Of a stretch of 64,000 nt of DNA, positions 52,262 to 60,038 are shown piece after piece. The notes beneath the pieces are model-generated. The model was not told the origin of the DNA. It ran no database searches and saw only the letters and a program-made list of their open reading frames with translations. The position numbers were made by a program, and so were the translations under genes. The DNA comes from Microbacterium hydrocarbonoxydans (GTDB lineage: Bacteria; Actinomycetota; Actinomycetes; Actinomycetales; Microbacteriaceae), in the NCBI RefSeq assembly GCF_904831005.1, contig NZ_LR882982.1:496001-560000 (forward strand), given 5' to 3'. Within the stretch, counting starts at the first letter, position 1, and every line of letters begins with the position of its first letter.

Positions 52262-53052
52262 TGTGTGCTCCTCAGGTGGTCCAGTGTGGCGCGGGTCCAT
52301 GCCCGCTCGGTTCGGATGGTGGTCTCTGCGTCGCCCTGCCACGGCAGCCAGTGCTCGACGATCTCGTTGATGCCGCGCTCGCGCGGCCGCACGGTGCGCT
52401 CGAGGTGCGGGTAGTCGTGCAGCCCCGTCCCCATGGCGGTGCCGGAGTAGGTGAAGCCGACCCAGCCATCCTGGCGTGCGAACGCGAAGTCCTTGACGTG
52501 CACGTTGCGCACGAGGGGAGCTGTCTGCTCGACGCAGGAGCGGGGCAGCTCGAGTCGCGCGACGACGTTCGCAGGATCGAGGCAGATGCCGAGCCGGTCG
52601 CTGCCGACGCTCTCGACCAGGCCGATCAGGTCGGTCGTCGCCACCTGCTCATACGTCTCGAGGGCGAGGGTCACCCCGGCGGTCTCGAAGGAGCGGATGC
52701 CGTCGCGCAGCCACGATCCGGCCTCGGCGAGCGAGGGGCGTGAGTCGGGGCCGTGGAGCATGCTGCGCACGAGCACCGCGTCGAAGATCTCAGCGATGCG
52801 GAGGTAGCGGGTCAGATGCTCTGTGGTGATCCCCTTGGTGCCCAGCTCGATCGTGAGGCCGAGGTCTCGGGCGGCCGAGGCGGCGGTGCGGAGCGCGGCC
52901 GTGCTCATCGCGTCCAACGGCGCGTAGTCGCAGATCTGGAAGAGCTCGACGCCCTGCGCGCGAGTGTCCTCGAAGGCTCCGACAAGGCTCAGCGGCTCGG
53001 GTGAGCGCTCGGAGTGCTGCCAGAAGTAGGCGTAGGTTCCCAGGCCGATCAC
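52258..53052 (-). CDS. Xylose-isomerase-like TIM-barrel protein, candidate 3-oxo-isoapionate decarboxylase (OiaC-like)
   Basis: This 264-residue protein of the sugar phosphate isomerase/epimerase superfamily has metal-ligand blocks LALETYEQ, CLDPANVVA and VHVKDFAF. The N-terminus is IGLGTYAYFW and the ICDYAPLD segment is also distinctive. The GTG at 53052 overlaps the upstream stop (GTGA). It lies directly next to the ApnO-like gene, in the position where a decarboxylase turning 3-oxo-isoapionate into L-erythrulose would fit. That function is inferred; an epimerase is the main alternative. Confidence 0.72.
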   Translation of the reverse strand: MIGLGTYAYFWQHSERSPEPLSLVGAFEDTRAQGVELFQICDYAPLDAMSTAALRTAASAARDLGLTIELGTKGITTEHLTRYLRIAEIFDAVLVRSMLHGPDSRPSLAEAGSWLRDGIRSFETAGVTLALETYEQVATTDLIGLVESVGSDRLGICLDPANVVARLELPRSCVEQTAPLVRNVHVKDFAFARQDGWVGFTYSGTAMGTGLHDYPHLERTVRPRERGINEIVEHWLPWQGDAETTIRTERAWTRATLDHLRSTQ

Positions 53053-53840
53053 GCGGAGTCTCCGATCGGTTCCCGACCACGTCGCAGAGCCGCGAGAGCC
53101 GCGGCCTCATCGAGCACTGCGACGAGTGCCGCGGGGTCGTGCGCGAAGCGCCCGAGGAAGACGCCGTCCACGCCATCGCCCAGCGCGGTGAGGAGTCCCG
53201 GGCCCGCGGCTCCTCCGTAGATCACGACGGATCCCGCTCGGGCGGCGTCGGCGTCGAGGGCCGCGCGCAGGGCCGCGGCGACGACACGGATGTGGTCGTG
53301 CCCCGCCGGTTCCGCAGCGCCGATCGCCCACACGGGCTCGTACGCGACGATGACCGCGCCGGCATCCGCTGCGGCCAGAGCGGAACCGAGCTGGGCGACG
53401 GCGACGAGTGCGGCATCAGCGGGATCGGCCTCTGCGGTCTCGCCGATGCACAGCAGCGGGGTGAGGCCTGCGCGCAGCGCGGCACGAGTCTTGGCGGCGA
53501 CGACGGCATCCGTCTCGCCGTAGAGGCGCCGCCTCTCGGCATGCCCGATCTCGGCGATGCGCGCACCGACCTCGGCGAGCTCTGCCGCCGTCACCTCTCC
53601 CGTGAAAGCGCCCGCGTCGTCGGCCGACACATCCTGGCCACCGATGCGCACCCCGGTCCCCTCGAAGGCGCTGATCGCCGGTGCGACCTGCAGGTACGTG
53701 GGGGTGATGAACAGCGAGACCGCACCGCGTGAGACCGCGTCGTGCTCGCGCACGCGCGACGCCACCTCGTCGAACCAGCTCCGCGCCCGCTCATGCCCGA
53801 AGTACGTCTTCAGGCTCACCCCGACCGTGACCTGCCGCAT
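53049..53840 (-). CDS. Triosephosphate isomerase-like enzyme, candidate L-erythrulose-1-phosphate isomerase (LerI-like)
   Basis: This 263-residue TIM-fold enzyme has the catalytic residues Lys11 (VSLKTYF), His100 (EIGHAERRRLYGE) and Glu168 (VAYEPVWAIG). The canonical Asn-x-Lys start and GHSERR segment are changed to Ser-Leu-Lys and GHAERR, which argues against the housekeeping TPI and for the tetrulose-phosphate isomerases of the LerI/EryH type. Its start overlaps the RpiB-like stop (TGATG). In this operon it should convert L-erythrulose 1-phosphate to D-erythrulose 4-phosphate. Confidence 0.83.
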   Translation of the reverse strand: MRQVTVGVSLKTYFGHERARSWFDEVASRVREHDAVSRGAVSLFITPTYLQVAPAISAFEGTGVRIGGQDVSADDAGAFTGEVTAAELAEVGARIAEIGHAERRRLYGETDAVVAAKTRAALRAGLTPLLCIGETAEADPADAALVAVAQLGSALAAADAGAVIVAYEPVWAIGAAEPAGHDHIRVVAAALRAALDADAARAGSVVIYGGAAGPGLLTALGDGVDGVFLGRFAHDPAALVAVLDEAAALAALRRGREPIGDSA

Positions 53841-54310
53841 CAGCAGGATCCGGTGGTCTCGTACTCGTCGATCACCGCGACCTTCTCGGCACTGGCGCTC
53901 GAGCTGTCGAACCGGTACCCGAGCCACTCGCGCACGAGGCGACGCGCGAGCTCGATGCCGATCACGCGCTGGCCCATCGTCAGCACCTGTGCGTTGTTCG
54001 AGAGCACGGCGCGCTCCACCGAGAAGGAATCGTGGGCTGTCACGGCGCGCACACCCGCGACCTTGTTCGCGGCGATCGCGACTCCCAGTCCGGTGCCGCA
54101 GATGAGCAGGGCGCGGTCGGCCTCGCCGCGGGCGACGAGTTCGGCCGCGGCGATCGCGACGCGCGGGTACGCCGTATGTCCGTCGGCATCGACGCCGACG
54201 TCGACCACCGTGGCGACGCGCTCGTCGCCGTCGAGGTCCTTCTTCAGGATCTCCTTGTAGTCGAAGCCCGCGTCATCGGAGCCGATCACGAGGCGGAGCT
54301 TTTCTGTCAT
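53840..54310 (-). CDS. RpiB/LacAB-family isomerase, candidate D-erythrulose-4-phosphate isomerase (DerI/EryI-like)
   Basis: This 156-residue RpiB-fold enzyme has the active-site Cys71 in [14 protein letters not shown] and the phosphate-binding [11 protein letters not shown]. In the standard ribose enzyme the first block reads with His (GCDHAG); here it is SDDAG, as in tetrulose-phosphate isomerases. The gene follows the kinase by 10 bases and overlaps the TPI-like gene, so erythrose 4-phosphate formation is the likely role. Ribose 5-phosphate isomerase is the alternative. Confidence 0.85.
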   Translation of the reverse strand: MTEKLRLVIGSDDAGFDYKEILKKDLDGDERVATVVDVGVDADGHTAYPRVAIAAAELVARGEADRALLICGTGLGVAIAANKVAGVRAVTAHDSFSVERAVLSNNAQVLTMGQRVIGIELARRLVREWLGYRFDSSSASAEKVAVIDEYETTGSC

Positions 54311-54320
54311 GGTGTGCCTT

Positions 54321-56045
54321 TCAGTGCGTGACCCGCGCGAGCGAGTCGCCGAGTGCCGTGACGATCAGCGCGAACGAGACCGCGCCGGGGTCTGGGGTGC
54401 CGAGCGCATGCGCGCCGTGGGATCGGGCGCGACCCATCTTCGGCAGAAGGTCTGCGGATGCGGTGGCGGCGCGGGACGCGGCATCCGCCGCCGCAGCCCA
54501 GGCGTCGACGAGAAGGGCGCCACCGGTCAGTGCATCCGAAAGCGTGCGGGTGAACGGCACGAGGGCGTCGACCATGGTCTTGTCGCCCACGTCGGCCTTG
54601 CCGTATGCCTGGACCGCGTGCACGGCATCTGCGACTCCCGCGCTCACCGCTGCGGCATCGGGGCGTCCCTCGTCGCCGAGGCGCTCGGCGACGGCGTGCA
54701 GCATGACGCCCCAGAGCGCGCCCGAGGTGCCGCCCGCGCGGTCGGCCCACGCGTCGGCGGCCCTGATCAGGGTCGTGCGTGCGCCGGCTCCGCGCTCGAG
54801 TGCATCGACGCCGGCGTCCCGTGCCGCGTGCGACCCGCGCTGCATGCCGATGCCGTGATCGCCGTCGCCCGCGATCGAGTCGATGCGACCGAACTCCTCG
54901 ACGTTCGCGTCGACCGTGTCGACGATGATCTGCAGTGCGGTGCCCACATGCCGGGCGATGGCCTGCGAGACCTCGTCGCCGGGCGTGAGCACATCATCGA
55001 TCCGGTCGACTGCGGCCACGACGGCCTGGTCGGCCGGCGCCACCGAGCCGCGGCGATAGGCCGGTGCATCGACGGGTGTCTCCCACAGGCGCTCGAGCTC
55101 CTCGTCGAGCCAGAAGAGCGTGAGCGAGGTGCCGGCCATGTCGAAGCTCGTGCAGTACTCGCCGACATGCGGATCCACGAGCACGAGGCCCGCGTCGTCG
55201 AGCAGCTGGGCGATACGTCGGTAGACGACGAACATCTCTTCGTACTTGAGCGATCCGAGTCCGTTGAGGATGGGCACGACGCGTGCTCCCTCGACGGTCA
55301 CGCCGTCGGGGACCTCGGCGAGCAGCCGCTCCACCAGCAGCGCCGCGAGTTCGTCGGCCGACGGGATGTCGACCTCGTCGATGCCCGGCTCGCCGTGGAT
55401 GCCGAGGCCGATCGCCATGCGCCCCTCTGGCACCGAGAACAGGGGTGCGGCGGCGCCGGGGAGCGTGCACCCGGTGAAGGCGACGCCGAACGACCGCGTG
55501 CGCTCATTGGCGAGCTGCGCCACGCGCGCCACCCCGTCGAGGTCGTATCCGGCCTCGGCCGCGGCGCAGGCGGTGCGGAACACCGTCAGGTCGCCGGCGA
55601 TGCCGCGTCGACGGTGCTTCTCCGAGGGCGGCGCGCTGAAGATGTCGTCCGTGACCGCCACGGTGCGGGTGGGGATGCCGTCGAGACGCAGCCGGTCCTG
55701 CGCCGCGTCGAAGTTCAGCACATCGCCGGCGTAGTTGCCGTAGCTGAAGAAGACGCCGCCGCCCCGCTCGGCCTCGATCGCGACGGAGTACACCTGCTGG
55801 GTCGACGGCGAGGCGAAGAGGTTGCCCATCGCCGCTCCGTGCGCGAGTCCCTGGCCCACGAGCCCGCCGAACGCGGGGTAGTGGCCCGAGCCCCCGCCCA
55901 CCACCACGGCCACCTGTCCTCGAGGGACCACGGTGCTGCGCACGACGCCGCCCTGCACCCGGCGCACCGAGCGCGAGTGGGCTGCGACGAAGCCGTCGAT
56001 CATCTCGTCGGCGAAGGCGGCGGGGTCGTTCCACAGCCGGGTCAT
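54321..56045 (-). CDS. DhaK-DhaL ketose kinase, candidate L-erythrulose kinase (LerK/DerK type)
   Basis: This 574-residue single-chain dihydroxyacetone-type kinase has a DhaK domain (about 1-330; [11 protein letters not shown] and the His that covalently binds the ketose in GLGIHGEPG) and a DhaL ATP-binding domain (about 370-574; [21 protein letters not shown]). Such fused kinases phosphorylate dihydroxyacetone or, in mycobacterial tetritol pathways, D- or L-erythrulose. The operon context with TPI- and RpiB-like isomerases points to erythrulose. The ATG has no ribosome site of its own but overlaps a short upstream reading frame. Confidence 0.88.
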   Translation of the reverse strand: MTRLWNDPAAFADEMIDGFVAAHSRSVRRVQGGVVRSTVVPRGQVAVVVGGGSGHYPAFGGLVGQGLAHGAAMGNLFASPSTQQVYSVAIEAERGGGVFFSYGNYAGDVLNFDAAQDRLRLDGIPTRTVAVTDDIFSAPPSEKHRRRGIAGDLTVFRTACAAAEAGYDLDGVARVAQLANERTRSFGVAFTGCTLPGAAAPLFSVPEGRMAIGLGIHGEPGIDEVDIPSADELAALLVERLLAEVPDGVTVEGARVVPILNGLGSLKYEEMFVVYRRIAQLLDDAGLVLVDPHVGEYCTSFDMAGTSLTLFWLDEELERLWETPVDAPAYRRGSVAPADQAVVAAVDRIDDVLTPGDEVSQAIARHVGTALQIIVDTVDANVEEFGRIDSIAGDGDHGIGMQRGSHAARDAGVDALERGAGARTTLIRAADAWADRAGGTSGALWGVMLHAVAERLGDEGRPDAAAVSAGVADAVHAVQAYGKADVGDKTMVDALVPFTRTLSDALTGGALLVDAWAAAADAASRAATASADLLPKMGRARSHGAHALGTPDPGAVSFALIVTALGDSLARVTH

Positions 56046-56083
56046 GCGGCGGCGCTCGCTGCGGCGGGTGTGATCGTGTTCAC
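56042..56083 (-). CDS. Possible 13-residue leader peptide before the ketose kinase
   Basis: A GTG at 56083, with AGGAGA 4 bases upstream, opens a 14-codon frame (V N T I T P then Ala/Ser-rich) that ends in TGA overlapping the kinase ATG (ATGA). The kinase start lacks its own ribosome site, so coupling through this mini-frame would explain its translation. It could also be chance. Confidence 0.4.
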   Translation of the reverse strand: MNTITPAAASAAA

Positions 56084-56131
56084 GGTGTCTCCTGGCATCG
56101 ACGGTGATCGCGGGATGAGTTCAGTGTGGCA

Positions 56132-56145
56132 AACCGGTTGACCAA
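56132..56145. promoter_or_regulatory. Shared 14-base motif, copy 2 (GntR-type operator)
   Basis: AACCGGTTGACCAA is identical to copies 1 and 3, here 48 bases before the leader frame of the kinase-isomerase-ApnO operon. Flanking bases (GGCA before, TTGC after) partly match copy 3. Confidence 0.7.
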
Positions 56146-56181
56146 TTGCAAGCGCGCGTGCGAACCGGGTGCGCAGACCCT

Positions 56182-57816
56182 TCATCGCTCCCGCGCCGCG
56201 CCGATCTCGAACTCGAGGGTCTCGCCGGTGGCATCCGCCGGCCTGATGCGCAGCTCGTGGCCGCCGAAGCGCTGCGTCCAGATGTCGGGAGCGCCCGAGC
56301 CGGCCGCGATCGCTTCCTGAGCCTGCGGGTCATCGAAGCTCTCGTACACGATCCATCGGCCGGTGCCGACTCGCGTGCTTGCGGCGTGCGCGCCGCACAG
56401 CCACGCGGCGATCAGCACTGTGGCCCCCTTCTCGGCGCACGAGCGCAATCCGGCCAGCGTCGCACTTGGCAGGCGGCTGCCCGCGACGACGATCAGCTCG
56501 GCATCCTCGAGCGTCTGCGGACGCACGTGCTCGTCATACGCGATCACGCCGCGCACCGCCTGGAACAGCCCGTGCGTGCGAGTCGGCGTCGCGGCGCCGC
56601 GCGCGAGGGGGAAGTCCGGCCGAGGCACGGTGTCGAGACCGTGTCGGGGAAAGTCGAACCCCGGGATGTGCATGCAGCTGCCCGTCTCCGGCAGCTGCCC
56701 GTGGCTGAGTGCATGCCACGCCGCGAAGACGCTTCGCGCCGCCTCGGGGGCCGCCGTCAGCCTGTTCCCGAACGGTCGGGCGCCCCTGCCGAAGTCGCTG
56801 TCGTCGGCGTGCACCAGCGCGACATCCGGGCGAGCGTCGCGATACGACCATGCGGGCGCGTTCTGCGGCGCCCAGTCCAGAGCGAATTCGCGCCATACCT
56901 CACCGTGCTCGGTCGCCTCCACCTTCCCGTCGCCGTGATGCCGCACGAGAGCGTCGATGTTCTCGACGAACAGGCGGGTCGGGGCGAAGTGGTGGGCCAG
57001 ACGCAATGCCGAGGCGAACTCGGCGGGAGAGTGCCCGGGGAATCCGGGGGCCCTCGTCGCCCACGGGCCGATGTCGGGCCCCCAGAGGTCTGCGCAGATC
57101 CACAGCTCACGGTCGTACTGCAGCGCCGCGCCGAGGGCCGTGCCGAGCTGAAGGGGCTGGAACGACTCCTTCATGACCTTCGGCGCCGGGGTCATGCCTG
57201 CTCGGGCGAGGAAGTGGAACATCACGGGGAACACGTGCTCCGCGAGCACCGGGACGCGCGGTGCGCCGACGGTGTCGGTGGCCACGTCGATCGTGTCGAT
57301 CATGCGGCGCACGGCCGCGTCGATGACGGCGATCGCTTGCTCGGCGGGCAGGCCCTCGGTCTGGCCGAACTGCGGCAGATGCGCGTCGCGCCGGTACTGA
57401 TCGGCGTGGATCTGCAGATGCTCCGGCTCGTCGTACAGCATCCCGACGAGCGCGCCCGCAGCGGCGGCCGCACCGATCAGATGCGGATCCACGTCGTAGC
57501 GGTTGGTGCCCTCTGCGAACGGACCGTTGATGTTGCCGTACTCATTGCCGAGTACGAGGTCGATCCCGGCGGCGGTCAGGTCGTGCAGCAGCGCGTCGAT
57601 GTCGGTGTGCGTCGGCACCTGATGGTGCACGTAGAACTCCGCCCCGAGTTCCCGCAGCAGCGCGGTGAAGCGGGTCGAGGTCATCGGAGGGTCCTGCGAC
57701 GGGATCGGGATGCCGGTGCCGGTGCGCATGATCTCCTCCGAGGCGGCACCGGCCCAGGGATCCTGGAACGCGACCACGGGCCCCTGGATGCCGAGCGACG
57801 GGGCGTTGCGGGTCAT
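56182..57816 (-). CDS. Unrecognised TIM-barrel glycosidase-like protein
   Basis: This 544-residue cytoplasmic protein does not match a family I can name. Its first 330 residues read like a TIM barrel (ITHL-type strands such as LVLGNEYGNINGP and LWICADLWGPDIGPW), with many conserved-looking Trp, His and acidic residues. Residues about 390-480 resemble a class I glutamine-amidotransferase-like domain as in GH42 trimerisation domains (DAELIVVAGSRLPSATL, KGATVLIAAWL). Its start overlaps the lipoprotein stop (TGATG), so it probably acts on what that lipoprotein binds. GTG at 57819 is an alternative start. Confidence 0.7.
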   Translation of the reverse strand: MTRNAPSLGIQGPVVAFQDPWAGAASEEIMRTGTGIPIPSQDPPMTSTRFTALLRELGAEFYVHHQVPTHTDIDALLHDLTAAGIDLVLGNEYGNINGPFAEGTNRYDVDPHLIGAAAAAGALVGMLYDEPEHLQIHADQYRRDAHLPQFGQTEGLPAEQAIAVIDAAVRRMIDTIDVATDTVGAPRVPVLAEHVFPVMFHFLARAGMTPAPKVMKESFQPLQLGTALGAALQYDRELWICADLWGPDIGPWATRAPGFPGHSPAEFASALRLAHHFAPTRLFVENIDALVRHHGDGKVEATEHGEVWREFALDWAPQNAPAWSYRDARPDVALVHADDSDFGRGARPFGNRLTAAPEAARSVFAAWHALSHGQLPETGSCMHIPGFDFPRHGLDTVPRPDFPLARGAATPTRTHGLFQAVRGVIAYDEHVRPQTLEDAELIVVAGSRLPSATLAGLRSCAEKGATVLIAAWLCGAHAASTRVGTGRWIVYESFDDPQAQEAIAAGSGAPDIWTQRFGGHELRIRPADATGETLEFEIGAARER

Positions 57817-59126
57817 CACTGGTCGACGACCACATCCATCTCCGCGAAGAACTGCGTGGCGGCGTCCTCGACGGTGATGGTGCCGAATCCGAGCTCCTCG
57901 CCGAGCTCGCGGAACTTCTCATGCAGCGACCCGTATCCGACGATCGGCACGGGCGGCGCGTCGCCGAGGCGATCGGCGACCGACGCCTCGTAGTCGGCGA
58001 TCGTCTGACTCAGCTCGTCGAGGTCGGCGGCGTCGCGAGCGGTGGCCGAGGCCGGCAGCCCGCGGTTCGTGCCGAAGATCTCTCCCGACTCAGGCGAGTT
58101 GATCAGGAAGTCGATCAGCGTCGCCGCGGCGGCAGGATGATCGGAGTTCGCGGCGATCGAGTACATCTGGGATGCCTTGAGGTAGAGGTCCTTCCCCCCG
58201 TTCTCCGAGAGCGGAGGCGCCATCAGCTCGATGTCGAAGCCCTCGCCGAGATTGCCCAGGAACCCGGCTCCGGTGTTGTCCCACGTGGCATCGCTGGCCG
58301 TGAGCGCCGAGTCGAATGCGGTGAGCGGCTGCACCTCGGCGACCCGCTGCTGCGGGGCGACCCCGCCGTCCTTCCGCAGCGCGGACGTCGAGTCCCAGAA
58401 CTCCGCGAGGCGCTCCTCGTCGAAGCCCGGTGTGCCGTCCTCCTCAAACAGGTTGCCGCCCTCGGCGCGTAGCTGGAGTTCGAAATTCTCTATGCGTGTC
58501 GTCGGGTCGACTCCGCCCCAGACGTCGGCGCCCTGTGCGGCGGCCGCAGTGCTCACCTCGGTCATCCAGTCGTAGTACTCGTCCCAGCTGCCGCCCTCGA
58601 AGGCGTCGACGCCGAACTTCTCGAGCAGAGTGGTGTTGAGGAACATGCCCCACGAGTTGGTCGAGAGAGGCACGGCGGTGGTGGTGTCGTCGACGACCCC
58701 CGCCGACAGCACCTGGCTGTCGATCGGCTCGGTCTGGATGATCGTGCCGAGATACGGCTCGAGGTCCAGCAGCGATCCGCTCTCCGAGTACTGCCGCAGG
58801 TAGGCGAGGTCCATCGTGACGACGTCGGGAAGACCGCCACCGGCCGCTTCGATCTGCCGCTTCTCCCAGTAGTCGTTGGGGGAGAGGAAGAGGATCTTCA
58901 CGTCGATGTTCGGATACTGCTCCTCGAACGCCGCGATGGCCTCGTCGTACAGTGCGGCACGAACGTCGTTGCCCCAGAAGGTGAAGCTGAGCGAGACGTC
59001 CTCGTCGGGGTCGAGTGTGGCCGGGGCGTCGGACGCCGGTGCGCTCGCCGCGCAGCCCGTCACGGCGAGTGCGGCTGCCAGCCCCATCGCCATGACCGTG
59101 ATCGTGCGCATGTGTCGGAATCTCAT
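57816..59126 (-). CDS. Sugar ABC transporter substrate-binding lipoprotein (CUT1), without adjacent permeases
   Basis: This 436-residue SBP_bac_1 lipoprotein has the lipobox VTGC (Cys25). Blocks such as FTFWGNDVRAALYDEAIAAF and SPNDYWEKRQIEA are typical. The ATG at 59126 follows AGAGG. No permease or ATPase gene is next to it, so it must work with permeases elsewhere or share another importer. It is divergent from the GntR regulator with copy 3 of the 14-base motif between them. Confidence 0.87.
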   Translation of the reverse strand: MRFRHMRTITVMAMGLAAALAVTGCAASAPASDAPATLDPDEDVSLSFTFWGNDVRAALYDEAIAAFEEQYPNIDVKILFLSPNDYWEKRQIEAAGGGLPDVVTMDLAYLRQYSESGSLLDLEPYLGTIIQTEPIDSQVLSAGVVDDTTTAVPLSTNSWGMFLNTTLLEKFGVDAFEGGSWDEYYDWMTEVSTAAAAQGADVWGGVDPTTRIENFELQLRAEGGNLFEEDGTPGFDEERLAEFWDSTSALRKDGGVAPQQRVAEVQPLTAFDSALTASDATWDNTGAGFLGNLGEGFDIELMAPPLSENGGKDLYLKASQMYSIAANSDHPAAAATLIDFLINSPESGEIFGTNRGLPASATARDAADLDELSQTIADYEASVADRLGDAPPVPIVGYGSLHEKFRELGEELGFGTITVEDAATQFFAEMDVVVDQ

Positions 59127-59222
59127 CGTGGGGACCTCTCGTCGTCGAGCTGGAACCAGGAAACGTTTTCTTGGAATGGCCGGAGAATGGCGACCACCGG
59201 CCGCCATCTCGCCAGTTTGCCA

Positions 59223-59236
59223 AACCGGTTGACCAA
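59223..59236. promoter_or_regulatory. Shared 14-base motif, copy 3 (GntR-type operator)
   Basis: AACCGGTTGACCAA lies between the divergent lipoprotein and GntR genes, so it can serve both. This location next to the regulator gene is the reason to assign the motif to the GntR protein. Confidence 0.7.
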
Positions 59237-59278
59237 AAGCAATGCTCAGATGATGCCAACTGCCGTATGTTGTCGTAT

Positions 59279-60016
59279 ATGCCCGCATTTCCTGATGACC
59301 GGTCCTCGGAGATCACGGCCGCGCTCGGAGTGCTCCCCACCGGCACCCCCGTCTCAGAGGTCGCCCGGCGCATGCTCGACCTCTTCACCGGCGGATCGAT
59401 CGCGGCCGGCACGAGGCTTCCTCCCGAGCGTCAGCTCGCCGCGACGCTCGGCGTGGGCAGGTCGGCGGTGCGCGAGGCGCTCGCCGCACTCGAGATCCTG
59501 GGAATAGTCGACGTGCGCCCCGGCTCCGGCACCTATCTGCGAGGGGCCGCGAGCGAGCTGTTGCCGCAGACGCTGCGGTGGGGCCTGCTGATCGGCGAGC
59601 GGAACACCACAGAGCTCCTCGAGATGCGCGAGGGGCTCGAGATCTTCGTGTGCCGTCTCGCTGCGGCCAGGGCCGACGCCGCTGTGATCGCTCGCCTCGA
59701 GAAGGACGTGGCTCGGATGCGCGAGTCGTACGACGACCTGGCGGTCTTCGCGCGCGCGGATCTCGACTTCCACCACGCTCTCGCCGAGGCGGCGGGCAAC
59801 CACACGCTCACCGACCACCTGCACGTGATCCGCTCGCTGCTCCAGGTCTACGCCGACCGTGCGGTGCATGACCGCGCGCACGCAGAGGTCGCGACCGCCG
59901 AGCACGAGGCGGTGCTGGCCGGAGTCCGCGCCGGCGACGGCGATGCCGCGGCATCCGCGATGGCGGTGCACATGGCCACCGCCACCGCCCGACTGCTCGC
60001 GGAACGCGGCGACTGA
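59279..60016 (+). CDS. GntR-family (FadR/FCD) transcriptional regulator
   Basis: This 245-residue protein has the GntR winged helix-turn-helix (LPPERQLAATLGVGRSAVREALAAL, in part, near 43-70, and RPGSGTYL) and an FCD ligand domain with its metal-binding region (DLDFHHALAEAAGNHTL). The start is uncertain: ATG at 59279 is given, ATG at 59267 is possible, and neither has a clear ribosome site. FCD regulators usually sense acid sugars or small carboxylates, which fits control of the apionate genes. Confidence 0.87.
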   Translation: MPAFPDDRSSEITAALGVLPTGTPVSEVARRMLDLFTGGSIAAGTRLPPERQLAATLGVGRSAVREALAALEILGIVDVRPGSGTYLRGAASELLPQTLRWGLLIGERNTTELLEMREGLEIFVCRLAAARADAAVIARLEKDVARMRESYDDLAVFARADLDFHHALAEAAGNHTLTDHLHVIRSLLQVYADRAVHDRAHAEVATAEHEAVLAGVRAGDGDAAASAMAVHMATATARLLAERGD

Positions 60017-60038
60017 CCCTCCCCACCAGAAGGACGAC

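Noticed and set aside
53049..54310. Housekeeping tpiA and rpiB
   Set aside because: Both have altered family motifs and sit in an acid-sugar operon with a ketose kinase, away from glycolytic genes.
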